Numbered from the stretch's first letter, positions 1 through 9,973 are shown. The stretch is 50,489 bases of DNA from Planctomycetota bacterium (GCA_003576845.1 QEVJ01000071.1:1-50489); one strand, 5' to 3'. Made by a program: numbers and translations. The notes: generated from the sequence alone by a model not told the origin.

Positions 1-530
1 GGCGTTTCCGAAATCGCCGAACGCACGAGCGGCCGCAGCGACCACCAATCGTTCTTGTCGGTTTCGTTGCCCGCCAACTCGTCGGGCCACGCCGCGCCCT
101 GATCGATCCAATCGCGAATCGTTTGCACTTCCGCCGCCGAGAGCCGCTGCCCCTTGCCCTCGGGAGGCATCAGCGTATCGCCCTCTCCGGCGACGAACTG
201 CGCGAGCGGGCTTTCCTTCGCGTTGCCGGGCAAAATGTTCGGCGCGTAGGCTTCGCCGCCCTTGTGGGCAATCGCGCGCACATCGAGCCGATATTCGCTT
301 GTCTGCTTCTGCGGCCCGTGACACGCATAGCACGACCGCTGCAAGATCGGCTGCACGTCGCGGACGAAATCGACCTTCCGCTTCTCGGCAGGAACGGGTG
401 CGGGCGCAGCGTCAATCGCCGGTGAGGCCGTCGGCTCGTCCCCGACCGACGGCAAGGCGACGAGCATACCGCCAGCACAGAGAACGGCGACCGCCGCGAT
501 CGTGCGTCGAAAACTTCGCATGGCGTTCAT
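1..530 (-). CDS. Planctomycete cytochrome c (PSCyt1) domain protein, C-terminus outside window
   Basis: The first 176 codons of a larger exported protein are visible. The start MNAMRSFRRT is followed by a hydrophobic stretch (residues about 11-28), i.e. a signal peptide, then a Pro/Ala linker. The mature part contains DFVRDVQPILQRSCYACHGP with one heme c motif CYACH at residues 67-71, then LMPPEGKGQRLS and IRDWIDQGAAWP, which are hallmarks of the PSCyt1 domain. In this family the domain normally precedes PSCyt2 and PSD1 domains, giving proteins near 1000 aa, so most of the gene lies beyond the left edge. The ATG at 528-530 overlaps the TGA of the upstream acyl-CoA synthetase (ATGA), implying translational coupling. 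A second Met at 519-521 is an alternative start. The physiological role of these periplasmic cytochromes is not established. Confidence 0.9.
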   Translation of the reverse strand, partial: MNAMRSFRRTIAAVAVLCAGGMLVALPSVGDEPTASPAIDAAPAPVPAEKRKVDFVRDVQPILQRSCYACHGPQKQTSEYRLDVRAIAHKGGEAYAPNILPGNAKESPLAQFVAGEGDTLMPPEGKGQRLSAAEVQTIRDWIDQGAAWPDELAGNETDKNDWWSLRPLVRSAISET

Positions 531-2206
531 CGTATTCCCATCGTCGAAGCGCAAGCGGACTTCTCCGACGATGCCGCATACAGCGCCGCGATCTCGGCGG
601 CATAATGCCGCGCGATTTCGCCGCGCCGCAGCTTGAGCGTCGGCGTCAGTTCGCCGCTCTCGATGCTGAACGGCCGCTCGACGATCGCGAACCGCCGGAC
701 TTGTTCGTGGTGCGACACGCAGGCCAGGCGCCGCGCGATGCAATCGGCCAAAAGCGCTTTCGCGTCGCCGTTGGGATGCGACGTGACCAATGCTTGGGCG
801 AGCGCGTCGCGATTGACTGCGAGCAGCGCGACCAGATAACTCCGCCCGTCGCCGACGACCATTGCCTGTTCGATGAGCGGGTCCTCGGTCAGCAGCGCTT
901 CGAGCCGCACCGGCGCGATGTTCTTGCCCGAGGCGAGCACGATGAGCTCCTTCTTTCGCCCCGTAATGAACAGATAGCCGTCCTCGTCGATGCGGCCCAA
1001 ATCGCCCGTATGAAACCAGCCGTCCTTGAGCACTTCCGCGGTCGCCTGTGGGCGATTCCAATAGCCCTGCATCACGTTCGGCCCGCGCGTAACGATCTCG
1101 CCGTCGTCGGCGATGCGAATTTCGACGTCGGCGATCGCGCGGCCCGCGGCCCCGAGCTTGTTGGCCTCGGGCGTGCACAGCGTCATCACCGGCGACGTTT
1201 CCGTGAGACCGTAACCCTGCATCAAAGGCAATCCGGCCGCGCGATACGCCTCGGCCACATGATTGGGCAGCGCCGCTCCGCCGCTGTTGCACAAACGCAC
1301 GCGGCCGCCGAACGTCTCGGCGAGCGGCTTGCCCATCGCGTTCGCCGCGGCGAGGACTTTTTCATAAAAGTACGGCACCGCGTTGATCCCCGTCGGCCGC
1401 AAAGCCACGCAATCGGCCAGCGCCGTCTCGCGGCTGCGGGCGAGAGCGAACTGGTAGCCGCATGCGATCCAGCAATACAGGTCGCACGTCCGCGCATAAA
1501 TATGGCTCAGCGGCAACAACCCGACGCGCAAGTCGTCGGCCGCAAAATCGAGCATTCCCAGCGTCGCGAGCGCATTCGTCGTCAGATTCCGCTGCGAGAG
1601 CATCACGCCCTTCGGCTCGCCCGTCGTGCCCGACGTGTAGATCAGCGTGGCCAGGTCGTCGGGCGTCACGTCCGCGACCGCCTCGCGATGCACTCGTTCC
1701 GCTTCCGCGCCGACGATACCGGTGGTCAGGTCGCTTAGCAAACGCACCGCCCGGTCGGGGATCGCGTCGCAGACCGGCTCGTAGGACCACACGTCGATCG
1801 CGTCGCACAGCGCCGGATCGCAGGCGAGCTTCTCCGCCTGCGCCGCGGTCGAAACCAGAACCACCCGCGCTCCGCAATCGCGAATCTGCTCCACGACCTG
1901 CGGCCCCGCGAGCGTCGCGTGGATCGGCACGTGAACGCCGCGAGCAAACTGGATCGCCAGGTCGGCAACGATCCACTCGGGCCGATTCTCGGCAACCTGA
2001 ACCACCCGGTCGCCCGGCCGGACACCCAAACGGCGCAGCGCCGCGGCGAGCGTAAACACCTGATTGCCCAGTGCGCTCCATGTGACCGGCCGCCAGGTTA
2101 CCGCCGCCGAGCGCTCCTCGGGCACAAACAACGCGGGCCGATCCCCACTCTCGGCCAACCGCCGCGTGAAGAGTTGCACCAGGGTCTCGCCGTCGACTCG
2201 CGTCAT
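527..2206 (-). CDS. AMP-dependent synthetase, long-chain acyl-CoA ligase type
   Basis: Predicted to activate a fatty or related carboxylic acid with ATP and CoA through an acyl-adenylate. The 559-aa protein has every core motif of the adenylate-forming family: phosphate loop YTSGTTGEPKG at residues 190-200, GYGLTET at 331-337, the GDLGRIDEDGYLFITGRKKE hinge region at 401-420, and the C-terminal TPTLKLRR around 521-528 carrying the catalytic lysine. The long-chain type is inferred from the TPTLKLRR ending and the overall match to FadD15-like synthetases; the substrate cannot be read from sequence. The start at MTRVDGETLV was chosen because the family N-terminus begins there and an AAAAGGG purine run lies upstream. 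The frame remains open 41 codons further. Its stop overlaps the start of the cytochrome gene by 4 nt. Confidence 0.93.
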   Translation of the reverse strand: MTRVDGETLVQLFTRRLAESGDRPALFVPEERSAAVTWRPVTWSALGNQVFTLAAALRRLGVRPGDRVVQVAENRPEWIVADLAIQFARGVHVPIHATLAGPQVVEQIRDCGARVVLVSTAAQAEKLACDPALCDAIDVWSYEPVCDAIPDRAVRLLSDLTTGIVGAEAERVHREAVADVTPDDLATLIYTSGTTGEPKGVMLSQRNLTTNALATLGMLDFAADDLRVGLLPLSHIYARTCDLYCWIACGYQFALARSRETALADCVALRPTGINAVPYFYEKVLAAANAMGKPLAETFGGRVRLCNSGGAALPNHVAEAYRAAGLPLMQGYGLTETSPVMTLCTPEANKLGAAGRAIADVEIRIADDGEIVTRGPNVMQGYWNRPQATAEVLKDGWFHTGDLGRIDEDGYLFITGRKKELIVLASGKNIAPVRLEALLTEDPLIEQAMVVGDGRSYLVALLAVNRDALAQALVTSHPNGDAKALLADCIARRLACVSHHEQVRRFAIVERPFSIESGELTPTLKLRRGEIARHYAAEIAALYAASSEKSACASTMGIR

Positions 2207-2397
2207 CGGTTTTGCCCTTTTCTCGACGGCATTAGGAAGGCCACGTCCGCTTCGCCGGCACGGCACTTCCAACGCCCTTTGCCGATGGGGACTTACGGTG
2301 ATTTTCGTTGTCCGCCGGTGTGCCGTCAACTGTTTGCTCGGCCTTCAAACATTTTTTCGCCGGCGGCCAAATTGCAACGCAAGTTCCAATTGCTATT

Positions 2398-2415
2398 GAC
2401 TTTAGGCATAAAGTC
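2398..2415. promoter_or_regulatory. Perfect dyad in a divergent promoter region
   Basis: GACTTTA-GGCA-TAAAGTC is a perfect 7-bp inverted repeat with a 4-bp spacer. It lies in the 288-bp region between the divergent synthetase (start 2206) and lipoprotein (start 2495). The surrounding bases are AT-richer than the rest of the window. It could be a repressor operator, or a small hairpin. No convincing pair of -35 and -10 boxes was found with it, so operator function is inference. Confidence 0.3.
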
Positions 2416-2494
2416 GCAGACACTTCGCCGTCCGTGCGCGGGTCGTTTTTTGGGGCTGACCGGGGCCGTTTTCGGGAACTATGGCAAAACTGAT

Positions 2495-3325
2495 ATGTCA
2501 GTGATGCGTCACATCGCGACACCGTCGTTACCGCCAGATCGGAGCAAGCCGATCGTGCCAAGGGGCGCTTCACTCGCCCTCGTCGTATTGACCCTGGTTG
2601 TGCCCGGATGCCAGTTCTGGTCCGCCAAACCGCAACCTTGCCCGCCCAGCGCTCCCGGCGCCGCGGCATCGGGACCGAGCAACGCGATCTTCGTCCCCGC
2701 CATGGACCGCGAGGTGCTCTGGACCAACCTCGTCGATATGACCGACGACTACTTCCGCATCGACCGCGAGCAACGGGTGCATCAGATCGGCGATGTCTTG
2801 ACCGAAGGCGCAATCGAAACGCAGCCCCTCATCGGCGCGACGTATTTCGAACCGCACCGCCGCGACGCAGCCAACGCCTACGAACGCACGCACGGCACGC
2901 TCCAAACCATCCGCCGCCGGGCATCCGTCCGCGTGATCCCGCAAGACGCCGGTTCGCTCGTCGAGATTTCGGTGCTCAAGGAACAGGAAGACCTGCCGCG
3001 TGCGATGCGGAGCACGGCCGGCGCGGCGACGTTTCGCAACGACGGCTCGCTCGAACGCCGCCTCGACGACCAGCCCGGCGGACTCGCCCGCTTGCAGTGG
3101 TATCCGATCGGCCGCGACATCGCGCTCGAGCAAACGATGCTCGACGACCTGCAAGATCGCCTCGGCCTTCCGCCGGGCCGCGCGGTGTTGACCGCAGCGA
3201 CGCCCGACCCCGCGTCGGCGTACTACGAGCCGCGTGAGCTCGTCACGCCGCTACCCGCCGCCGAAGAAGTTTCCCCCGCCCCCGAAACCCGCCGCCTCGA
3301 CGGCGATTGGCAAGCTCGGCCCTGA
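2495..3325 (+). CDS. Predicted lipoprotein of unknown function
   Basis: A 276-aa protein with a lipoprotein signal peptide: a long n-region, the hydrophobic run SLALVVLTLVV and a lipobox ending VVPGC with the lipidated Cys at residue 39. The mature part has no domain I can name. It begins with a Pro/Ala linker, then a region with FVPAMDREVLWTNLVDMTDD and YFRIDREQRVHQIGDVLTEG, and ends in an acidic, Pro-rich tail. The alternation of charged and hydrophobic residues suggests a globular alpha/beta domain outside the membrane. ATG at 2495 is chosen; ATG at 2504 is also possible. The gene is monocistronic and convergent with the giant surface protein to its right. I recognise it only as a planctomycete-type hypothetical. 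Confidence 0.8.
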   Translation: MSVMRHIATPSLPPDRSKPIVPRGASLALVVLTLVVPGCQFWSAKPQPCPPSAPGAAASGPSNAIFVPAMDREVLWTNLVDMTDDYFRIDREQRVHQIGDVLTEGAIETQPLIGATYFEPHRRDAANAYERTHGTLQTIRRRASVRVIPQDAGSLVEISVLKEQEDLPRAMRSTAGAATFRNDGSLERRLDDQPGGLARLQWYPIGRDIALEQTMLDDLQDRLGLPPGRAVLTAATPDPASAYYEPRELVTPLPAAEEVSPAPETRRLDGDWQARP

Positions 3326-3388
3326 CCGAAATCGCCTAGCCGCGTCGCCGGCAAATCGTATCTCGCCCGGCGTCGCCACCAAGCGCGG

Positions 3389-6300
3389 TTACGCGAAACG
3401 TTGCATCGCACGCCGCGTCGCCGTCCGCCGCATCTCGCGGGCGATCGACAAACCGCCGGTTGCATCGCCGTCGAGCACGGTGTCCACGGCGCGTGGCTCC
3501 GGCCGCCGCGCCCGCTCCGCCCGCAACCCTGCTATTCGCGGCGGCAGTTCCGATGCGGCGCGACGCGATGCGGATGCCACGGCAGCGGCCGCCGGCGAAG
3601 GCGCCGCCGATGCGGGCGCCGCCAGCGCCGCGCGGCCGAAGTTGCTGGCCAGAATCGCCGCGTCGGATCGTCCCACGGCGCCGTCGCCGTCGAGATCTCC
3701 TTGCGTGCGCAGCGCGCCGGCCGCCAGGCCAAAATGTGTTTGCAGAATCGCGAGGTCGACGAGGTCGACGCCGCCGTCCCCATTCACGTCGCCCGGCGCG
3801 TCGTCGCTCTGGCCCGGCGATCCGCCGGCGGCGCTGCTCGCCCGCCAACCGGTCGGCTGGCTCCAACGATCGAGCGGGCCGAACGGGTCGACGATCACCA
3901 GCGAGGGCCCGCCGCCGTCGGCCGCCGGATGCCAATCCGGATCGGCATCGTCGTATGCAAAGTCGTGAATCGTGCTGCCGTCCGGGTCGTCGAGCGTAAT
4001 CGCCTCGCCGCCGTTGCTGAGATTGCCGGCGTATTGGCCTGCGATCGGAATGCCGCCGCCGTAGCGCTCGGCGAACGCTGCCGCATCCGAAACGAGCACG
4101 GCATATCCGCCCGGCGGCAAGCTCGCCGCGCCGAACTCGAACGCGATGCCGCTCGTGAACTTCACGCCCGCAAGCTGCAGCGTGGTCGTCGCGCTCGTGT
4201 TGTAAAGCTCGATGAACTCGAAGCGGTCGCCGTCGTCGAAGCCGGCGAGCAGTTCGTCCGGCGTCGGATCGCTCGGATGGTACATCACCTCGGTGATGCG
4301 CAGGAACTGTTGCGTCTCGGACGGCGTCGACGGCGTGTCGACCGACGCCACAACGACTTCGCTGCCGGCCGAATCGGATGCCGAAAGGACGATCGTTTCG
4401 CCGAAGTTGGAGATGTTGCCGCGATAGCCGCCGACGACTTGCAAGCTTTGATTCCCGCGCGGCCCGGCCGTGCGGGTCCGAAACGCCGCAACGTCCGCGG
4501 CGACGTATAGCGTCTCGCCCGTCGGAATCACGGTTCCCGCCGGGAAGGTGAACTCGACGCCGCCCGAAAGCCGCCAATGCGAGATGTCCACGGCGAACGC
4601 GTTCTGATTCACCAGCGCGATGTACTCTTCGTCCTGATTGCCGCCCGCCGGGTTGTAGTCGATCGCCCCGAACGCAATCGCCGGGAAGCCGGTCTGTTCA
4701 CCGGGAATGCCGACCGAACCGCCCGTCGTCGGCGTGCCGTTGACGATCTCGGGCAGCAGCAGCATATCGCTGCTCGTGCCCACGCCGTTGGTCATGTCGT
4801 TGAGTCCGTGAATCGCGAGCACGTTCGTGCCCGTCACGAGAACGCCCGCAAACGCGGCGATGTTGAAATCGACGAATTGCAACGCCGCGCCGTCGTCGTG
4901 CAGCGCGGTCGAGGCCGAGTTCCATTGCGGCGACGCCGGGGCGTTCGCTTCGGCCACCTTCACGCCGTTGAGGTACGCCACGAAGCCGTCGTCGTATTTC
5001 ATCCGCAGCTTGAGCTGCGTCAGCGCCGCGGGATTCGTCACCTCGAACGGAATGCGGATGTAGACCGAGTCGTTCTCGCTCGTGCCGTCGTTGTTCGCAT
5101 CGATCAGCTTCGGCCAGTCGGCCGGATTCGGAAACTGCGTGCGCGAACGGAGATTCAAACCGAGCGACGAATTGTAAGTCGTGTCTTCGTCGTACCCCAC
5201 GCCGCTCGTGCCGGAGAGCCACGTCGCATCGTCGAATGCCGGCTGCGTCCACGCCAAGCCCAAGCTGCCGTCGGTTGGCACATACGCTTTCGCCGCCGCG
5301 CCGCTGGCCAGAACCGTCGTCACGGGCGTCGGCTCACTGCTCTGCGAATGGGTCACGAACAGGTGCGTTCGCCGCGGCGCGAGGTATTCGTTTTCGAGCC
5401 GATCGACCGCTTGTTGAAGCGTGTAGGTCGCGCCGGGGAAGTGCGCGTTTGCGCCCCATCGGGCCTTGTCCAAGAGCACGTCCGGACCGAGCAGCGCCAC
5501 CAGCTCATCGAGCCGCTTTTCGAAGTACCGCTGTTCGGCCGGAGTCGTGGCGGCGCCCAAAAACTGATCCATCAAGCTCCGCACGCGACGCAGAAACATT
5601 TCGCGCGTCCGCGGCGTGTTGACGATCGCGTCGAACAGATGGTTCTTTCGCCCATTGTACGGAAACGCCAGCGTGCCCAGGAACGGATGGCTCGTGTTGC
5701 CGGGCGGTGCGTCGCTCTGGGCGACGATCGTGTCCGTGTTCAGCGCGTTGGGCCCTAGCACGAGGTCCAAGTCCCACGGCAGCATCTCCCATTCGCCGTC
5801 GCCCTCCGTGTCGCGATAGATGTAGAAATTCTTGTCCGTCGCGTCGATGTTCTGCAGGATCACGTCGACGGCCATGAAGTTGACCATCGCCGAGATATCG
5901 ACATTGTCGAAAATGAACCGTTCCAGCGCCGTGCCGCTCTGTGCCAGGCCGTTGATGAGCGCTTGCAAGTCGGAAAAATCCTCGTCCTTGCGGGTCTTCT
6001 TGTCGAAAACGCTCGCCGAACCGGTCAGACCGTTCGTCGGATTCGCCGACGCCTTGTAGAGCGCGCCGTCCGGGTCCATGTCGTATCGCCGCAAGAAATC
6101 GCGGTCCGGCTCTTCGACCCATAGGGCCAGGCTGAAGAACTGGCCGTTGTGCTCGATGCGCACCGGAAGCGTCATCGGCCCCTTGCCGCCCGAATCGTCG
6201 TGGAGTTCGTAAGCCAGAATCGCCCGCGAGTAAGACTTGTCCGTGTACGTCGCATTGAGATTGATTTCGTCTACGCGCGGCAGATCGGGCCGGAACCGAA

Positions 6301-9300
6301 AATGCTCGCCGTCGTTGAATTCGATCTTGTAGCTCTTTTTGGGCCAGTTTACCGCGGTCCCGCCACGAATCCGAATGAACACGTTGTCGTAAAACTCGCC
6401 GCTGTAGAAGAGCGACGCCCGCGTTCCCGTCCGCGTTTCCGCCGCCGCTTCGTTCTGAATGAACCGGTGTAGCACGGGCAACTGCGTGACGATCGCCGGA
6501 TCGTCGATCACCGTGCCGAAATACTCGGGCGAACCGATCGGATCGGCGAACAGCGGCGCTCTGGTCGCCACGCCGCCGACATCCAGCGCCCGCACGGCAT
6601 ACCGCAACATCTCGCCCGGCGCGGCCACCGACGCGGGCAACAGGGCCGTGAACACACCATCTCCCGCCGTCGCGTCGCCGTGCGTGCCGTCGTCGAACAT
6701 TGGCGTCGTCTGTTCCGCGTCGAACATCCGCCGATAGACCAGCGACACGGAACCCACCGCGTCGAGCGTCGGCAGCACGTCCGCCGTCACGCGAATCGGC
6801 CGCTCGGTGTCCGAACCCGCCTCGCCGACGAGTTCGGTCGCGATCAAAAAGTCGTCGTCGCTCGCCGAAACATTCAACGCATGAACCGCCAGCACGTTCG
6901 CACCGCTCTCCAAGAGATGCCGAAACTGCGATACGTCGATCTCCTCGAATTGCGTCGCGGCCGCGTTGGGATGCGCCGCGGTCGCCGCCGCATTCCACGG
7001 TACGCCCGACGATCCGCCGCCGGCCGGCGTCAAGCCATAGCCCGCCGAACCGGCCGCCACGTGCGACTGAAGCTGCTGCTGCGACAGCGCCACCCGCCAA
7101 ATCGCAAACTCGTCGATCAGGCCGGAATACTGAAACGCGGCGTCCGAAATGCGAAAGTTCCCGAGCGTCAAGGGCGCGTTCCCGTTCGTCACGGCCACGT
7201 AGGGCGCGGTCGCCACCGCCACGCCGTTGATCCACGCCGTAATCGTGTTCGACAGCGCGCTTCCGGTCATTGCTACGTGCGACCACACGCCGGCGGGTAG
7301 CGAATTCGCCGGCAAGCCCGTCTGACCGTTGATGACCTGCGCGCCGTTGGCAAACAGGTCCAGCCCATTGTTCGCGTACCGAAACGACCAATGCCAACTC
7401 GTCGTGCCCGGAAACCACTTCGTAGCAAACCGCTCCCATTCGCCGGTGTTCACACCGTCGGGCATTACCCACGCTTCGATCGTCCAATCGCCGGCCAGGT
7501 CCAAGTCGTTCGAGTCGGCCGCGGTCAGCATCGCGGCCTGGCCAGACAGCCGGCTCAACCGCACGGCCTGCCCCACACGACCCGCTTGATACGAAGTCGC
7601 CACCGTCCCCGCCGCCGCCGTCGCGGTTAGAGTATCGACCGTCGCTCCCGAGTTGTTCGTAAACAGCGGTGCCTGATCGGCGAGCGTGTCGTCAAAGCTG
7701 TAATACGTCGCTAGACCCGAAGCCGGCGACAATCCTCCCACTCCCGGCACGTTCCGTGACGCGATCCGCTGGCCGTTCAAATACGCCGCGAACCCATCGT
7801 CGTATTTCACGCGAAGCTTGAGCCGCTCGATCTCCGCGGCATCGTCGAGCGAGAACTCGCTCCGCACATACACTGAAGCATTCGCGCCCTGCATCGTCCC
7901 CTGCACGTTCACACCGATCTGCGGACCGTAATCCCCCGTCAAATCGAACCCCACACCGCCACTGCCCGTCGTCCAACTCTCTCCGTGCGTCCCGGGCACG
8001 TAATCCGCTTCGGTCCATTCCAAGCCGAGCGCATCGCTCGTCGGCACATACGCTTGCACCGGCCCCGACGCGGACACGAGCGTGGTCGTCGTAACTCCCG
8101 AAGGCTCGAGAATCTCGTGCGCCACGTCGCGCACGATCGGTCCCAAGTCCGAAACGCCCGTGCCGTTCGGTCCGCCCGGCGTCGGCGTGGCGAAGTAGCG
8201 GTGCGAATTCGGATCCACGACGATGTCGGCCGACCGCAAGCCGGCGCGGATCAAGAGGTCCCGATCGCTCGCCGACGAATTGAGCGCGTGAATCGCCAGC
8301 ACGTTCTCGCCGGGCTGCACCAGCGAGGCCAGCGGCGTAACGTCGATCGTCTCGACCGCGAGCGCGGCGATGTCGGCCCGATCGAGCGGCGCGGCCGAGT
8401 TCCATTCGAGTTCCGTGCTGCCGCCGACCGGCGTGAGCCCATAGCCGAGCGCCCCCGCCTGATAATGCGACATTACCTGCGACGGCGTAAGCGGCACGCT
8501 CCACATCGCCAGCTCGTCGAGCAAGCCGTTGAACTTGATCGTCGACAGCGCCGTGTTCGAATCGCCGACGCCGAGACCTTCGCTCGCCTGCGCTTTGATC
8601 GTGCCGTCGTAGGGCGTCGCCGCGACTTCCATGCCGTTGAGGTAAACGCGCAAAAAGCTCCCGTCGGCGACGCCGGCGATATGTTGCCACTGGTTGGCGA
8701 CGACGGTTCCGCCGTTGGCGTTCGGCTCGGCGCCGCTCGTCTGACCGTGAAACAGGCTCACGGCGTTCGTGAAGCCGCTTTCGTTGCGAATGGCGAAGTG
8801 ATACGAATGCAGCGCCGCCGCACCGCCCCAATTGAGCACCAGCCGCTGCCACGGGCCGTTCAAGTCGCTCGGGTTGATCCACGCCTCGATCGCATAGGCC
8901 GCCGGAAGCCGCACGTCGTCCGACGCGGGCGCGGCCAAATCGGTCGCGTCGCCGCCTTGCACGCCTACCGCCAGCGCCTGCCCCACGCGCCCCGCCACGT
9001 ACCGCGCCGTGCCGCCCCGCGGCGCGAGATTGTCGGCAACGCTCCCGGAGTTGTTGACGAAATCTGCGGCCCGGTCTTGCGTCGTGCCGTCGAAGTTCCA
9101 ATACGACACCAGACCCGTCGGCGGCGCGACGGCGCTCGAATGGGCGTTGCGGCTGGCGACCTCTTCGCCGTTGAGGTACGCGACGAAGCCGTCATCGTAC
9201 TGCACGTCGAGCAACAGACTATCGACTTCCGTCGCGTCGTCGACCGTGAACTTCGTTCGCGTGTAGACGCCCGGGTTGACGCCGTGCATGGCGGCTTCGA

Positions 9301-9973
9301 CGTCCGTGCCGATGAGCGAGTCGTAGTCGCTGTCCATATCGTAGCCGACGCCACCCGTCCCCGCCGTCCAAGTCGAATCGTCGAACGCGCCCGTCGTCCA
9401 ATCGACTACCAGCGAACCGTCCGTGGGCACGTGCGCGCGGACCGGCCCATTTGCCGTCACGCGGATCGTTTCCGTGCTCGTCACACCCGCACCATACGCC
9501 ACGTCGGCGACTTGTTGCGGATACGGATCGAAAACCGACGTCATCGTCTCGCCGTCGGGCTTCACCAGCGCGAGAAACTCACCCTCGCCCGAGAGGCGAA
9601 AGTTCGTATGCAACTCGTCGGGCGGCGGCGTGTTGTCCTCGGAAGCGAAGACGACGAGATAACCGCCCGGCGCGAGCACGGTCGAGGGAAAGCTCCATTT
9701 CGTCAGGTTCGCCTCGTTGTCGGTGAGGTGCCAGCCGGCAAGATCGACCGGCGCGTCGCTCGGGTTGTGAATCTCGATCCAGTCCGAAAACCGCCCCTCG
9801 CCGTCTTGAAGCGTCGAACTATTGATCGCCACGAACTCGCCGATCACCGGATCGGCGGCGAGCATCGTTCGCGCTTCGAGCCATTCGCAACCGAACGATC
9901 GGCGATGGTGACGCTTGGCATTCTGGGGTCCGCGGGCGGCAACACGTATCAGACGCAACGGCAGTCGGGCCAT
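3389..9973 (-). CDS. Giant exported CotH-kinase / LamG / lamin-tail / dockerin protein with LEPR-XLL-like N-terminus
   Basis: Predicted 2194-aa cell-surface or secreted protein. Order: basic N-terminus with WLEARTMLAA (residues 31-40, a variant of the planctomycete LEPR-XLL export motif); lamin-tail domain about 42-160; galactose-binding-like module with YDDGFVAYLNG near 259-269, interrupted by a LamG domain at about 287-520; a second such module near 700-745, interrupted by another LamG at about 753-980; CotH-kinase domain about 1165-1528 with LPWDLDLV near 1399; a third, uninterrupted YDDGFVAYLNG module near 1664; two more lamin-tail domains near 1772 and 1894; type I dockerin at about 2059-2110 (GDVNGDGGVDLVD and GDLDGDGAVGRSD); Ala/Arg-rich tail. 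The start ATG at 9973 has GAGGGA 4 nt upstream; the frame is open upstream but the LEPR position supports this start. CotH homologues phosphorylate proteins in spores; activity here is unproven. Confidence 0.93.
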   Translation of the reverse strand: MARLPLRLIRVAARGPQNAKRHHRRSFGCEWLEARTMLAADPVIGEFVAINSSTLQDGEGRFSDWIEIHNPSDAPVDLAGWHLTDNEANLTKWSFPSTVLAPGGYLVVFASEDNTPPPDELHTNFRLSGEGEFLALVKPDGETMTSVFDPYPQQVADVAYGAGVTSTETIRVTANGPVRAHVPTDGSLVVDWTTGAFDDSTWTAGTGGVGYDMDSDYDSLIGTDVEAAMHGVNPGVYTRTKFTVDDATEVDSLLLDVQYDDGFVAYLNGEEVASRNAHSSAVAPPTGLVSYWNFDGTTQDRAADFVNNSGSVADNLAPRGGTARYVAGRVGQALAVGVQGGDATDLAAPASDDVRLPAAYAIEAWINPSDLNGPWQRLVLNWGGAAALHSYHFAIRNESGFTNAVSLFHGQTSGAEPNANGGTVVANQWQHIAGVADGSFLRVYLNGMEVAATPYDGTIKAQASEGLGVGDSNTALSTIKFNGLLDELAMWSVPLTPSQVMSHYQAGALGYGLTPVGGSTELEWNSAAPLDRADIAALAVETIDVTPLASLVQPGENVLAIHALNSSASDRDLLIRAGLRSADIVVDPNSHRYFATPTPGGPNGTGVSDLGPIVRDVAHEILEPSGVTTTTLVSASGPVQAYVPTSDALGLEWTEADYVPGTHGESWTTGSGGVGFDLTGDYGPQIGVNVQGTMQGANASVYVRSEFSLDDAAEIERLKLRVKYDDGFAAYLNGQRIASRNVPGVGGLSPASGLATYYSFDDTLADQAPLFTNNSGATVDTLTATAAAGTVATSYQAGRVGQAVRLSRLSGQAAMLTAADSNDLDLAGDWTIEAWVMPDGVNTGEWERFATKWFPGTTSWHWSFRYANNGLDLFANGAQVINGQTGLPANSLPAGVWSHVAMTGSALSNTITAWINGVAVATAPYVAVTNGNAPLTLGNFRISDAAFQYSGLIDEFAIWRVALSQQQLQSHVAAGSAGYGLTPAGGGSSGVPWNAAATAAHPNAAATQFEEIDVSQFRHLLESGANVLAVHALNVSASDDDFLIATELVGEAGSDTERPIRVTADVLPTLDAVGSVSLVYRRMFDAEQTTPMFDDGTHGDATAGDGVFTALLPASVAAPGEMLRYAVRALDVGGVATRAPLFADPIGSPEYFGTVIDDPAIVTQLPVLHRFIQNEAAAETRTGTRASLFYSGEFYDNVFIRIRGGTAVNWPKKSYKIEFNDGEHFRFRPDLPRVDEINLNATYTDKSYSRAILAYELHDDSGGKGPMTLPVRIEHNGQFFSLALWVEEPDRDFLRRYDMDPDGALYKASANPTNGLTGSASVFDKKTRKDEDFSDLQALINGLAQSGTALERFIFDNVDISAMVNFMAVDVILQNIDATDKNFYIYRDTEGDGEWEMLPWDLDLVLGPNALNTDTIVAQSDAPPGNTSHPFLGTLAFPYNGRKNHLFDAIVNTPRTREMFLRRVRSLMDQFLGAATTPAEQRYFEKRLDELVALLGPDVLLDKARWGANAHFPGATYTLQQAVDRLENEYLAPRRTHLFVTHSQSSEPTPVTTVLASGAAAKAYVPTDGSLGLAWTQPAFDDATWLSGTSGVGYDEDTTYNSSLGLNLRSRTQFPNPADWPKLIDANNDGTSENDSVYIRIPFEVTNPAALTQLKLRMKYDDGFVAYLNGVKVAEANAPASPQWNSASTALHDDGAALQFVDFNIAAFAGVLVTGTNVLAIHGLNDMTNGVGTSSDMLLLPEIVNGTPTTGGSVGIPGEQTGFPAIAFGAIDYNPAGGNQDEEYIALVNQNAFAVDISHWRLSGGVEFTFPAGTVIPTGETLYVAADVAAFRTRTAGPRGNQSLQVVGGYRGNISNFGETIVLSASDSAGSEVVVASVDTPSTPSETQQFLRITEVMYHPSDPTPDELLAGFDDGDRFEFIELYNTSATTTLQLAGVKFTSGIAFEFGAASLPPGGYAVLVSDAAAFAERYGGGIPIAGQYAGNLSNGGEAITLDDPDGSTIHDFAYDDADPDWHPAADGGGPSLVIVDPFGPLDRWSQPTGWRASSAAGGSPGQSDDAPGDVNGDGGVDLVDLAILQTHFGLAAGALRTQGDLDGDGAVGRSDAAILASNFGRAALAAPASAAPSPAAAAVASASRRAASELPPRIAGLRAERARRPEPRAVDTVLDGDATGGLSIAREMRRTATRRAMQRFA

